Shown here in pieces: positions 5,820 to 13,261 of a stretch of DNA of 13,279 nucleotides (position 1 is the stretch's first letter; each line of letters opens with the position of its first letter). Below the pieces are notes generated by a model. The model saw only the letters and a list, made by a program, of their open reading frames with translations, did no database searches and had not been told where the DNA came from. The position numbers were made by a program, and so were the translations under genes. Source of the DNA: Clostridium_I sp047718555 (GTDB taxonomy: Bacteria; Bacillota; Clostridia; Clostridiales; Clostridiaceae); the NCBI RefSeq assembly GCF_047718555.1, contig NZ_JBDNRK010000083.1, forward strand, positions 1 to 13,279, read 5' to 3'.

Positions 5820-6410
5820 TTATCTTAATGATAATACCACTTCTTCACTTGCTCGGATCTTACCTATCCTAGGGAAAATGTATTTACAAACATAATCATG
5901 CTCTTCTTTCGTTGAAGCTGTCATTGCATCTTCCACAAAAATTTGATTATAACCATGTTGGTAAGCTTCTCTTGCTGTAGTATCCACACCGATTCCAGTG
6001 GAAATGCCACATAGTACAATGGTATCAATTCCACGACGTCTTAACTGCAGGTCAAGGTCAGTACCATAGAATGCTCCCCATTGCCTTTTGGTAATAGTAT
6101 GAGCATTTTTACTATCCGCTATTTCAGGTACATAGTTATCCCATCCTTCTGGAAATTGTGTTGGATTAACTTTTAAATCCACGCTTGGTTTAAACATATC
6201 TTTTCCATCTAAAGAGGAAACTCTTACAAGAACTACAAAGGCTCCCTTCTCTGTAAATGCATCAATTAATCTGCTTGCATTTTCAACAACCTCTGCACTG
6301 GTATGAGGTGAACGCTTACTATTTACAATTCCATTTTGCAAGTCTATAACTACAAGTGCCGTTTTTTCTGCTTTTATTAATTCATTTTCTGCTCTTTTTA
6401 AATCTTCCAT
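5820..6410 (-). CDS. Isochorismatase-family hydrolase, Cys replaced by Gly
   Basis: This is a 196-residue Rossmann-like hydrolase of the isochorismatase/nicotinamidase superfamily. Asp23 (VVIDLQNG) and Lys108 (TITKRQWGAF) match two members of the catalytic triad. The third site, in GISTGIGVDTTAREA, has Gly141 where nicotinamidases and other amidases carry the nucleophilic Cys. Gly at this site is seen in true isochorismatases such as EntB and PhzD, which hydrolyse a vinyl ether, so amidase activity is unlikely. No siderophore or phenazine gene is nearby; the substrate is unknown. The start is the ATG at 6410 behind GAGGAGAAAAGGAA; the frame is open further upstream but without signals. It lies 195 bases after the efflux pump gene and may be partly co-transcribed with it. 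Confidence 0.92.
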   Translation of the reverse strand: MEDLKRAENELIKAEKTALVVIDLQNGIVNSKRSPHTSAEVVENASRLIDAFTEKGAFVVLVRVSSLDGKDMFKPSVDLKVNPTQFPEGWDNYVPEIADSKNAHTITKRQWGAFYGTDLDLQLRRRGIDTIVLCGISTGIGVDTTAREAYQHGYNQIFVEDAMTASTKEEHDYVCKYIFPRIGKIRASEEVVLSLR

Positions 6411-6605
6411 TTCCTTTTCTCCTCGTATAATAAGTTTATAGTCAGTTAAATAGCTGCTATAGACTTTTAATATATTGTGTACAAGGTACTGTAAGCCCCT
6501 TATCATGGCTATTTATACATAGACTACTATATACAAACATTTAGAATATATAGTAAGATCTTTTTATAAGATCAAATCTATATCTTATTTATATATAATT
6601 ATTAT
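6411..6605 (-). promoter_or_regulatory. Gap between pump and isochorismatase-like gene, possible promoter
   Basis: No gene is supported. Minus-strand promoter-like pairs exist: TTGTAC-17-TATAGC nearer the gene, and TTGATC-17-TATATA near 6548-6576. The second contains the inverted repeat GATCTT-tttat-AAGATC (6557-6573). That repeat lacks a U tract, so it is not a clear terminator. None of these is strong enough to call with certainty. Confidence 0.3.
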
Positions 6606-7796
6606 CTAATTTAAACTAAGTTTTTTATAGACTTTAAAATAAACCCACACTGCATTTATCAATAACAATGCACCTGTAATAAAAAATACATATCTGATAC
6701 CCAAATAAGCTGACACTTGTCCACCTAGAACTGAACCTCCAAATACACCTAAATATCCTGCTGACATGTTAATACCAAAAACTCTCCCTGTAAGAGAAGA
6801 TGGTGTGATTTTCTTCACCAGGATATTAACAGAGGGAACCAACCCCGCAGATGCTAATCCCAATAAAAAGCGAAGGCCCATTAACTGCCAGGGATTTTTT
6901 ACAAAGGCTTGTGGTATAAAGATCAAGCCTGCCGCTACAAGTGCTACTAATATAACTTTATGTGCTCCAATTTTATCAGAAAGTTTTCCAAGTCTAGGAG
7001 CAGCAATTATATTTGCAAGTCCTGAGGCTGAAAATGCCATTCCTGCGATTAGCGCAACATGACTGGTATTTTGGGATAACTGGGTAACATATACTGTTAT
7101 GATTGGTTCAACAGAATATAATGCCACAGTTAATATAAAAAAGGTCACAAGAATGGTAATAGTCAAGCTCTTTTCAGGAACAATACTCCATATTTCTTTG
7201 ATACTGAGTACCTTTTTATCTTCACGAGTAAAGGATTCCCTTACAAATAATGCGGTTGTAATAAATGCAATCAGCAGCAGTGCACCTGTTATGAAAAATA
7301 CATTTTGTAAACCAAAGATCTCTTCTATAAAACCACCAATGGTTGGTCCAAGCAAAGAACCTGCAATATTTGCTGTTGAAAGTGTACCTAAAGCCCACCC
7401 TGCATGTTCATCATCCGTCTGAGTTGCAATCAACGTAGTACAGGCTGTACTATAACCTGTTATAGTCCCCTGCAATAATCTTAATCCTATAAGTACATAT
7501 ACATTTTTTGCAAAGCCCATACTGCCTACAACTATGGCCATACCAAGGCTTGCTCTTAAAAGCATTGGTTTTCGTCCAACCTTGTCAGCGGCCTGACCCC
7601 AAATTGGTGAGAAAATAGCTGAAATTATAAAAGTAACACCAAAAGCAATTCCTGAAAATTGTTCAATTAAAGCTGTATTAGATATACCAAGATGCTTTAT
7701 ATAAAGCGGTAATACCGGCGCAATCTGACTCATTCCTATGCTCGTTACAAACATCCCAAACCAACAAACTATTAAATTTCTTTTCCACATTTTCAT
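6606..7796 (-). CDS. MFS multidrug efflux pump, MdtG-like
   Basis: This is a 396-residue, 12-helix proton-driven exporter in the cytoplasmic membrane. It follows the MdtG (YceE) pattern closely: WKRNLIVCWFGMF at the start, motif A GQAADKVGRKPML (67-79), motif B around R106 (GLRLLQG), ALGTLST (136-141), antiporter motif C with GPTIGG (150-155), and SAPRLGKLSDKIG-like repetition in the second half. Length is normal and all motifs are intact. The ATG at 7796 has AAGGAG twelve bases before it, a long spacing; a second ATG two codons later is less likely. The divergent tetR and the operator array between them point to drug-inducible repression. The substrate range is unknown. Confidence 0.94.
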   Translation of the reverse strand: MKMWKRNLIVCWFGMFVTSIGMSQIAPVLPLYIKHLGISNTALIEQFSGIAFGVTFIISAIFSPIWGQAADKVGRKPMLLRASLGMAIVVGSMGFAKNVYVLIGLRLLQGTITGYSTACTTLIATQTDDEHAGWALGTLSTANIAGSLLGPTIGGFIEEIFGLQNVFFITGALLLIAFITTALFVRESFTREDKKVLSIKEIWSIVPEKSLTITILVTFFILTVALYSVEPIITVYVTQLSQNTSHVALIAGMAFSASGLANIIAAPRLGKLSDKIGAHKVILVALVAAGLIFIPQAFVKNPWQLMGLRFLLGLASAGLVPSVNILVKKITPSSLTGRVFGINMSAGYLGVFGGSVLGGQVSAYLGIRYVFFITGALLLINAVWVYFKVYKKLSLN

Positions 7797-7904
7797 AATA
7801 TTAATATACTCCTTCCCTTACTGTAACTCAATTTATGTATAAAATTACTTAAGAATGAAAATGCCCATTAATAAATAACTAGGTATCAATAAAATGTATG
7901 TTAT

Positions 7905-8001
7905 ATTATAGTTTATTTCTCAACATAATTATAAACTATAAAACATAGTTAGTAAACTATTATTTATAGTTTGATAAAAATGTTTTTTGATGTTAAACTA
8001 T
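7905..8001. promoter_or_regulatory. TetR operator array, six AAACTAT half-sites
   Basis: Six copies of ATAGTTT/AAACTAT, one with a final-base change, alternate in orientation: 7908-7914, 7933-7939, 7945-7951, 7954-7960, 7966-7972 and 7995-8001. They form nested inverted repeats: a perfect 11-bp arm pair (7906-7916 with 7931-7941), ATAGTT-agta-AACTAT (7945-7960) and AAACTAT-tattt-ATAGTTT (7954-7972). The first overlaps a TATAAT -10 for the pump (7905-7910, minus strand). The last two overlap the -35 and -10 of tetR. One repressor could thus control both divergent genes. Confidence 0.75.
7971..7999 (+). promoter_or_regulatory. tetR promoter
   Basis: TTGATA (7971-7976), 17 bp, TAAACT (7994-7999). 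Operator half-sites overlap both hexamers, which fits autorepression. The start codon is 37 bases further on. Confidence 0.6.
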
Positions 8002-8036
8002 TTTTATAAAGTGAAATTACAAGGAGTGGCATATTA

Positions 8037-8597
8037 ATGCAAAAACGAAATTTAACCAAGGAAAAAATTATTCAGATTGGTTTTTTATTGGCTGATGAAA
8101 TTGGTCTTAATCAAGTTACTTTTCCAAAAATTGCAGAAAAACTTGGTATAAAATATCCATCTCTATATAATCATTTCAACAATATGGATGATCTTAAAAT
8201 AGAAATGACAGTTTACCTTTTGAATAAATTGAATTTGAAATTAATGCAAAAATTAATTGGTAAAAGTGGTGCAGATGCTGTCAGAGAGTTTGCCTATGTT
8301 TATCGTGATTTTGCCTTTGAAAACAAGACTGCCTATGGACTTTTTATGAATATTCCAAGTACAGAAGATGAGGAAGTAAATCGTTTAGCGAGAGAAACTA
8401 CAGGTATTATTCGTCAGGTTTTAGATTTTTATATTAAGGATGAGACACATTTAATTCATAAAAGTCGAGCATTAAGGAGCTTTTTACATGGCTTTATCTC
8501 CTTAAAATTTCTTGGATATTTCCAAAATGCAGCAAATTCAGAAGACAGCTTTCAATTGATGGTAGAGGATTTTATTTTGTCCCTTCCAAGAAAATAG
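8037..8597 (+). CDS. TetR-family repressor with WHG-type C-terminal domain
   Basis: This is a 186-residue regulator, transcribed away from the MFS pump. Residues 7-52 form the DNA-binding domain with the helix-turn-helix TFPKIAEKLGIKYPSLYNHF (28-47). The rest is helical and ligand binding; AYVYRDFAFENKTAYGLFM and the RALRSFLHGFISL segment match the TetR_C_33/WHG type of C-terminal domain. The ATG at 8037 follows AAGGAG by ten bases. It presumably represses the pump and itself through the AAACTAT array, and is released by a pump substrate. The inducer cannot be read from sequence. Confidence 0.93.
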   Translation: MQKRNLTKEKIIQIGFLLADEIGLNQVTFPKIAEKLGIKYPSLYNHFNNMDDLKIEMTVYLLNKLNLKLMQKLIGKSGADAVREFAYVYRDFAFENKTAYGLFMNIPSTEDEEVNRLARETTGIIRQVLDFYIKDETHLIHKSRALRSFLHGFISLKFLGYFQNAANSEDSFQLMVEDFILSLPRK

Positions 8598-8626
8598 AAA
8601 AGGCATACAATGAAGTACGCCTTTTT
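8598..8626. terminator. Bidirectional terminator, tetR and Fe-S gene
   Basis: AAAAGGCATAC (8598-8608) pairs with GTACGCCTTTT (8615-8625) with one mismatch (G-U in the opposite strand), followed by further T. It starts on the base after the tetR stop and lies 27 bases beyond the stop of the convergent Fe-S protein gene, so it probably serves both. Confidence 0.85.
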
Positions 8627-8653
8627 AGCAGAAAACAAATTATTATAAAAATT

Positions 8654-9490
8654 TTATTTGTACTGTTTAGGTATTTTATTTTCACAAGGTACTCCTGTTT
8701 GACATTTTCCACAACCGTACCATGGTTTATATTTTTCAACTATCTTTCCTAAAAAATCAGAACATAGAATATGATTTTTCCCCTTATCTATGGATATAGC
8801 TTTAGCTGGACAATTTTTTGCACAGGCACCACACATGGAACAATATTCATAGACATCTTCGTACTCTCTTTTGTCAGCACTCAAATATAATTCTGTAACT
8901 ATACTTCCAAACCTTCCGGCTATACCTTTTTTCGTTATAAGTCCTTTAGATAGACCAAAGGTTCCAAGGCCACATACAAATGCAACATGTCTTTCAGACC
9001 AATTACTTGTAAAGGACACATCAGAATGCAAAGAACTGTTATCAAATCCTTTTTTAGCCCAAAAGCGTTGATCTTGGGATGGTACAATGCTGTTATATCC
9101 ATCTTCTATTAAGACATTCTTTAGATACTGGCACAATTTAGCCAAAAAAGCCTGGCCTTCAATACGTGCATGAAGCCATTCTTCCGAAGGCCATATTTTA
9201 TCTTTTTTATTTGATATCCTTACTCTTTCAGTAAATGGTAAAAAAAATGAGATAACTGTTTTCGATTTAGGTAACCATTCTTTAGGAGGTAAAAAATGCT
9301 CCCCTATTATTTCAGGTTTCTTCAATAATTGAAAATATTCATCATTTGCATCGCCAAAACCAAAAATAGGGTCATCATAAATTTTCATTCCCACAACATT
9401 TTTTGAAAGAGCAATTTCTTCGTCTATAATATTTTCTTTTGAGTTTTGTACAAAATAGGATGCCTTTTTTATTAATTCTTGCTTGTCCAT
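8654..9490 (-). CDS. QueG-like double [4Fe-4S] protein
   Basis: This is a 278-residue protein related to epoxyqueuosine reductase (COG1600). The middle has the ERHVAFVCGLGTFGLSKG segment that corresponds to the conserved GLGWIGK loop near the cobalamin site of QueG. The C-terminal part has a ferredoxin-like double-cluster fold with exactly eight suitable cysteines: C217, C220, C223, C227, C243, C260, C263 and C269. The N-terminal third is divergent from true QueG, which is usually over 300 residues, so queuosine synthesis should not be assumed; an electron-transfer or reductase role on another substrate is as likely. The start is the ATG at 9490 behind GGAGAG; an in-frame TTG upstream falls within that site. 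It follows the DJ-1-like gene by 44 bases, probably in one operon. Confidence 0.88.
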   Translation of the reverse strand: MDKQELIKKASYFVQNSKENIIDEEIALSKNVVGMKIYDDPIFGFGDANDEYFQLLKKPEIIGEHFLPPKEWLPKSKTVISFFLPFTERVRISNKKDKIWPSEEWLHARIEGQAFLAKLCQYLKNVLIEDGYNSIVPSQDQRFWAKKGFDNSSLHSDVSFTSNWSERHVAFVCGLGTFGLSKGLITKKGIAGRFGSIVTELYLSADKREYEDVYEYCSMCGACAKNCPAKAISIDKGKNHILCSDFLGKIVEKYKPWYGCGKCQTGVPCENKIPKQYK

Positions 9491-9534
9491 ATTACAACTC
9501 TCCAATCATATTAATTTCTCATTGTTGAATAGTG

Positions 9535-10104
9535 TTATTTATTCCAATGGTATTCAATTTTATCTGATATCTGCTGAGCTACAGTTTCACCAAATAGTTC
9601 TTTTATCACATATAAACCTAGATCTATGCCAGAAGATACCCCTGCTCCTGTGATAATTTTGTCATCTTTTACTACCTTTGATTTTTCTACGATTACTCCC
9701 ATTTGAGAGAGTTCGTCAAATGCAGTGTGATAGGTAGTAGCTGATTTGCCTTTCAGAAGACCTGCACTAGCAATTATAAAAGCACCTGTACATACAGAAC
9801 ATAAATATTTTAATTGAATATATCTGTTTTTTATAAAACTAAGTATTCTTTCATTTTTCATTGCTGATTTTCTGCCTTGTCCACCTGGGATTACTAATAC
9901 ATCTAACTGTGGGCAATTGTCAATAGTATAATCTGCGAAAAATCTTAATCCATTGCGTGCTTTAATTATCTCTTCTCCATCACTTACAAGCCAAACATTA
10001 GTGCTTTCAGGTTTTACTTTATTTATGTATGATAGAACTTCAAATGGTCCAATGAAATCCAATTCTTCAACTTTTTCAAAAATTAATATACCTATGTTAA
10101 TCAT
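9535..10104 (-). CDS. DJ-1/PfpI family protein, isonitrile hydratase-like
   Basis: This is a 189-residue protein with the flavodoxin-like DJ-1/ThiJ/PfpI fold. The nucleophile elbow is Cys105 in CSVCTGAFIIASAGLL, and the acidic partner is Asp16 in ELDFIGPFEV. PGGQG (73-77) and TTYHTAFDEL (123-132) are the other conserved loops. The Asp16/Cys105/Thr106 arrangement matches the Pseudomonas isonitrile hydratase InhA, which turns isonitriles into N-formamides; the related GATase1-AraC regulators have the same fold but an added HTH, absent here. The actual substrate is unproven. The start is the ATG at 10104, eight bases after AGGAAG; an in-frame GTG three codons earlier is inside that site. Confidence 0.9.
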   Translation of the reverse strand: MINIGILIFEKVEELDFIGPFEVLSYINKVKPESTNVWLVSDGEEIIKARNGLRFFADYTIDNCPQLDVLVIPGGQGRKSAMKNERILSFIKNRYIQLKYLCSVCTGAFIIASAGLLKGKSATTYHTAFDELSQMGVIVEKSKVVKDDKIITGAGVSSGIDLGLYVIKELFGETVAQQISDKIEYHWNK

Positions 10105-10121
10105 ATAAATCACTTCCTATT

Positions 10122-10162
10122 TACTATACATAAATAGTATAATATATTATGCAAATTATCAA
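10122..10162 (-). promoter_or_regulatory. Promoter and dyad of the DJ-1 / Fe-S operon
   Basis: On the minus strand TTGATA (10157-10162), 17 bp, TACTAT (10134-10139) is a good vegetative promoter. A perfect inverted repeat TACTAT-acataa-ATAGTA (10122-10139) covers the -10 and the probable start point, a good place for a repressor. Confidence 0.65.
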
Positions 10163-10289
10163 CTAACAATTAGAATACCATATAAATATATCCATTATAC
10201 TTATATACTAGAAACGCAGCTTTTTATCTGATGACTAGCCGCTATAACACTCTACCACTCTTTGAAAGCGACCAAATACAAAATAAAAA
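10163..10289. other. Intergenic, no gene seen
   Basis: No open frame with a ribosome binding site was found on either strand. It is more GC-mixed (10210-10272) than its surroundings, including a gtggtagag-like piece on the minus strand, but no RNA fold could be supported. Confidence 0.4.
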
Positions 10290-10335
10290 AAGAGTAATTT
10301 CCAATATATATAAATTACCCGTTCTTATTACTCTT
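10290..10335 (-). terminator. Second terminator below ABC operon
   Basis: On the minus strand AAGAGTAAT pairs with ATTACTCTT, followed by a run of T (ttttttatttt). An inner arm, GTAATTT (with AAATTAC), can pair with the same 3' segment, so two alternative stems end at the same U tract. It backs up the hairpin at 10379. Confidence 0.7.
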
Positions 10336-10378
10336 AGAAAATCACGAAATAAAATCTATATTCATAGCTATTAAATGA

Positions 10379-10406
10379 AACAAGAAAACCTATAAATTTT
10401 CTTGTT
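10379..10406 (-). terminator. Terminator of the ABC export operon
   Basis: A perfect 10-bp stem (AACAAGAAAA with TTTTCTTGTT) with an eight-base loop lies 42 bases after the last permease gene. It is AT-rich, and the minus-strand tail is tcattt, so it is weaker than the next one. The plus-strand side is also T-rich. Confidence 0.6.
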
Positions 10407-10448
10407 CTATTTTAGTTTTTTTCATGCATTATACATGCTAAATATTGA

Positions 10449-11432
10449 TCAATAGATACCTTTCTTCATCTTACCTTTAATAATAAAACTTCCTAAAAGC
10501 CACAGTGCAACAATCCAAGCAAGTAAATATATAAGCTGTCCTTTGAATTCTAACATGGCACTTCCATTTTCTATACCCTGACTAAGACTCATGTATGCCT
10601 TTTGCGGTAAGATATTGCAAATCGCATCAAGAACTTTGTTATCCCCTGTAAAGGAAATATAACAGCCTGTCAATATACAAGTTAAGACATAAATTCCACT
10701 GGACACTAAAGAGTAATTACCTTCCAGCACCGATGCAAAGAATAGAGCCAATGACGCTGAGAGGGCAGAAAGAATTCCAATTAATACTGCCAGCATTCCA
10801 TAACTAAACCCAATGTTTACCCCAAAAGCCACCTTTGTAATAATAATTGCTAGGTATGAGGGTATATAAAGACATAAAAATGTAAAAATTCCCTGTACAA
10901 AAAGATATAGATCCTCGCTTACCGGTGCTGTTAATACCCGTCTAAATGTTTTTATGTCTCTATCCTCTGTATAAAGTGTTATCAAGGCAATACCCTGCAT
11001 TAAAAGAATCATTAAAATAAATCCCAAGATATTTGTCCCAGCACCCTTTTTAGTGTTTCTACCTTCATTGCTTTGTGAAATTTTACCCGTTTTAAAAAAG
11101 TTCTCTATGACTTTTTTATCAGCTTCATTTTTTAAAGTTGTTATATTGTAGCTGCCATAATTTTTTTCTTCTACAATTGCAATATATTTGCCCAAAAGTA
11201 GATTTGAAACAGCTGGCTTTTTATTCATTACATCAATCTGAATCCTACTATCTTTTGGAATGTTCTGTGCATTATCTGAAACCAAAGCAATATTTCCCTT
11301 TATATCTACTTTTTCAGTAAACAATACAGCAACAGCAATCATAATTGGTATAACTACAAAAGCCACTATAAGCACCGCTTTTTTTACTGAAATTCTATTG
11401 AAATTATTTTTCAATAAATTAATTATATTCAT
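10449..11432 (-). CDS. ABC-2 type permease, second subunit
   Basis: This is a 327-residue membrane protein of an ABC exporter. A first helix (18-38) is followed by about 95 residues outside the membrane (40-132, hydrophilic, KVDIKGNIALVSDN onward), then about five helices (133-153, 178-200, 210-233, 242-262, 298-318). This N-terminal helix plus outer domain plus five-helix core is the layout of the longer permease in YhaP/NatB- or LnrN-like exporters. Its ATG overlaps the stop of the preceding permease gene by one base (TAATG), so it is translationally coupled. The two subunits differ in length and should form a heterodimer with the ATPase. The substrate could be an antibiotic, peptide or lipid-like compound. 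Confidence 0.88.
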   Translation of the reverse strand: MNIINLLKNNFNRISVKKAVLIVAFVVIPIMIAVAVLFTEKVDIKGNIALVSDNAQNIPKDSRIQIDVMNKKPAVSNLLLGKYIAIVEEKNYGSYNITTLKNEADKKVIENFFKTGKISQSNEGRNTKKGAGTNILGFILMILLMQGIALITLYTEDRDIKTFRRVLTAPVSEDLYLFVQGIFTFLCLYIPSYLAIIITKVAFGVNIGFSYGMLAVLIGILSALSASLALFFASVLEGNYSLVSSGIYVLTCILTGCYISFTGDNKVLDAICNILPQKAYMSLSQGIENGSAMLEFKGQLIYLLAWIVALWLLGSFIIKGKMKKGIY

Positions 11433-12175
11433 TATACATATTCCTCCGGCTTAAAAGTTATTTGACATATTATGATGCAAACTATAGAAGCAAACAGCAT
11501 AATAGCAATAGTGGGCAAATATGTGCTGAAGTCATTATCATATATGACCTTAAAGATACATTCTGTAACCCACTTAATTGGTGATATATATGATATTGTC
11601 TCCACAATTTTTCCAAGACTGGCTGCCGGGAAAAAGGTACCACCAAAGAATACAAATACTAATATTGGAATTTGCATTACGGAATTTGCTACTTCTTCAC
11701 TTTTAAAAATACTACAGAATAACGTACCTAAAGAACAACCAAATAGAGACAGTATATTGATTAACAACATAATATATAGAAGATTCTTTCCTCCAAAGTT
11801 AATGTGAAAAAGATATTGCCCTATAAGTAATATAAGACTATATGAAATGCTGCCCAAAATATAAGTGGCAATCAATTTAGATAGATATATTTCTGTTTTG
11901 GAAACTGGTGCATATGCGATACGAGTATTTCCCCTTTTAACCTTTTCCTCCATGAAAGTATTGGTGGCTGTCATGGCAATCAATAGTGCTGTAAAGATTA
12001 TCATTGTAACTCCATAATAATCATAGGAACTTACATCCCCTGCACCATAACCACCCTTTGTGACAAAACCCATAACGCCAATAAGTATTAATGGAAATAT
12101 AGTATTAAAAATTAGCAGCATTGGGTTTCTGAGAATATTTATAAAATCAAATTTGACTATTTTTATAAAGTTCAT
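11432..12175 (-). CDS. ABC-2 type permease, first subunit
   Basis: This is a 247-residue integral membrane protein with six predicted helices (about 18-38, 53-71, 101-122, 131-156, 166-187, 220-239). It has the short cytoplasmic N-terminus and the FMEEKVKRGNTRIAYAPVSK coupling region between helices 2 and 3 typical of the ABC2_membrane family, which touches the ATPase. PILVFVFFGGTFFPAASLG (170-188) is the usual helix-5 motif, and SPIKWVTECIF follows it. The ATG at 12175 is preceded by AGGGGG overlapping the ATPase stop, leaving a nine-base gap. It is the compact subunit, paired with the longer permease encoded next. Confidence 0.9.
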   Translation of the reverse strand: MNFIKIVKFDFINILRNPMLLIFNTIFPLILIGVMGFVTKGGYGAGDVSSYDYYGVTMIIFTALLIAMTATNTFMEEKVKRGNTRIAYAPVSKTEIYLSKLIATYILGSISYSLILLIGQYLFHINFGGKNLLYIMLLINILSLFGCSLGTLFCSIFKSEEVANSVMQIPILVFVFFGGTFFPAASLGKIVETISYISPIKWVTECIFKVIYDNDFSTYLPTIAIMLFASIVCIIICQITFKPEEYV

Positions 12176-12184
12176 ATTTTCCCC

Positions 12185-13123
12185 CTAATCCCTTAGATTT
12201 CTTCCTGTCAATTCTAAGAATACAGTTTCTAAAGATGCCTCTTTACTGCTCATACTCTCAATTTTACAGCCCTTTGATATTATTGCAGATATAATTTCAT
12301 TGAGATTGTCTTTTGACTTTTCTGAAGTTATAAGCACTGTATTTTCAGATATTTTAAATTTTGTTACACCATCAATTTCATAAAACTGCTTATCATTTAA
12401 TTTATTTAAATTTTTCACGCTGAAAGAATAGGTGACTTCATCATTCACTTTCTGGTTTAATTCTTCCTTTGTGCCCACCGCAATAATCTTTCCTTCATTC
12501 ATAATGATGATTCGCTCACAAATTGCTTCCACCTCTTCCATGTAGTGTGTAGAATAGATAACTGTTGCACCTCTCTTTTGCAGTATTTTAATAGATTCTA
12601 ATATATGATTTCTTGATTGAGGATCGATACCAACTGTAGGTTCATCCATGATAATAAGCTGAGGTTGATGTGCAATGGCACAAGCTATATTTAATCTTCT
12701 TTTCATACCTCCTGAAAAGGTCTTTGGCTTATCATCTTTTCTATCAAAAAGACCTACCAGCTTCAAAGCCTCCTTTGCCTTACTTTCCAGCTGTTTTCCT
12801 TTGATGTTATACAGACTTGCAAAAAAACGTACATTTTTCTCGGCAGAAATTTCTTCATAAATAGCTAAATCCTGCGGAACCACTCCAATTCCCTGTTTGA
12901 TTGGCTTTATATCCTTTTTTAAATCATGTCCCAAAATGGTTATCTCGCCCTTATCAGCTGATAATATAGTAGCCAAAATATTGATAGTTGTACTTTTGCC
13001 TGCCCCATTAGGTCCCAGCAGTCCAAGAATTTCACCTTTATGGACTACGAAATTGATTCCATCAACGGCTTTTTTAGTATGATAATTCTTTTCTAAATTT
13101 TTAACTGTAACAACATTATTCAT
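12185..13123 (-). CDS. ABC transporter ATPase of drug/antibiotic export type
   Basis: This is a 312-residue ATP-binding subunit that powers the two permeases encoded after it. All motifs are intact: Walker A GPNGAGKST (37-45), Q-loop Gln84, signature FSGGMKRR (136-143), Walker B LIIMDEP (156-162) and switch His193. Residues 225-312 are the extra C-terminal domain (ending SSKEASLETVFLELTGRNL) seen in DrrA-, NatA- and LnrL-like exporters. I set the start at the ATG at 13123, seven bases after AAGGGGG; another ATG two codons upstream touches that site, and the frame stays open to 13264 without signals. The promoter and two palindromes lie just upstream. No regulator or sensor kinase gene is inside the window. 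Confidence 0.94.
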   Translation of the reverse strand: MNNVVTVKNLEKNYHTKKAVDGINFVVHKGEILGLLGPNGAGKSTTINILATILSADKGEITILGHDLKKDIKPIKQGIGVVPQDLAIYEEISAEKNVRFFASLYNIKGKQLESKAKEALKLVGLFDRKDDKPKTFSGGMKRRLNIACAIAHQPQLIIMDEPTVGIDPQSRNHILESIKILQKRGATVIYSTHYMEEVEAICERIIIMNEGKIIAVGTKEELNQKVNDEVTYSFSVKNLNKLNDKQFYEIDGVTKFKISENTVLITSEKSKDNLNEIISAIISKGCKIESMSSKEASLETVFLELTGRNLRD

Positions 13124-13133
13124 AAACATCCCC

Positions 13134-13161
13134 CTTTTTAGACAGTATATTGTCCAAAAAG
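13134..13161 (-). promoter_or_regulatory. Downstream palindromic operator of ABC operon
   Basis: A 28-bp palindrome with two mismatched pairs has the core GACAGTATATTGTC (13141-13154) flanked by T5 and A5. It sits between the -10 element and the ribosome binding site, where a bound repressor would block elongation or open-complex formation. Confidence 0.65.
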
Positions 13162-13191
13162 AGAATAGCATAATATTAAAAAAATAGTCAA
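13162..13191 (-). promoter_or_regulatory. Promoter of the ABC export operon
   Basis: On the minus strand the -35 is TTGACT (13186-13191) and the -10 is TATTCT (13162-13167), 18 bp apart. The -35 lies inside the upstream palindrome and the downstream palindrome begins next to the -10. Confidence 0.65.
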
Positions 13192-13208
13192 TATATTGTC
13201 TATTTTTT
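13179..13208 (-). promoter_or_regulatory. Upstream palindromic operator over the -35
   Basis: A 30-bp palindrome with a single mismatched pair has the core GTCAATATATTGTC (13187-13200) extended by AAAAATA/TATTTTT. It matches the downstream site at its core (GACA-N6-TGTC type), with a 46-bp centre-to-centre distance. The pattern suits a TetR- or MarR-type dimer. Confidence 0.7.
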
Positions 13209-13261
13209 AACCTGACTAACTTGCCGTAAGTCTCCCACGCACACAGCGAAAGCGATTCACA

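Noticed and set aside
6411..6506. Extended N-terminus of the isochorismatase-like protein
   Set aside because: The frame is open, but the strong GAGGAG site precedes the ATG at 6410 and the extra 32 residues do not look like the family.
6766..7422. Plus-strand open frames within the MFS pump gene
   Set aside because: They are antisense frames with no ribosome binding sites and no recognisable protein character; the minus-strand pump shows full family motifs. The same reasoning excludes antisense frames in merR, the immunity-like cluster, the Fe-S gene and the ABC operon.
7905..8001. CRISPR-like short repeats
   Set aside because: Units are seven bases, alternate in orientation and lack equal spacers. 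They fit operators.
10200..10275. tRNA-like sequence on the minus strand (gtggtagag piece)
   Set aside because: Acceptor and anticodon stems do not pair and no T-loop sequence is present.
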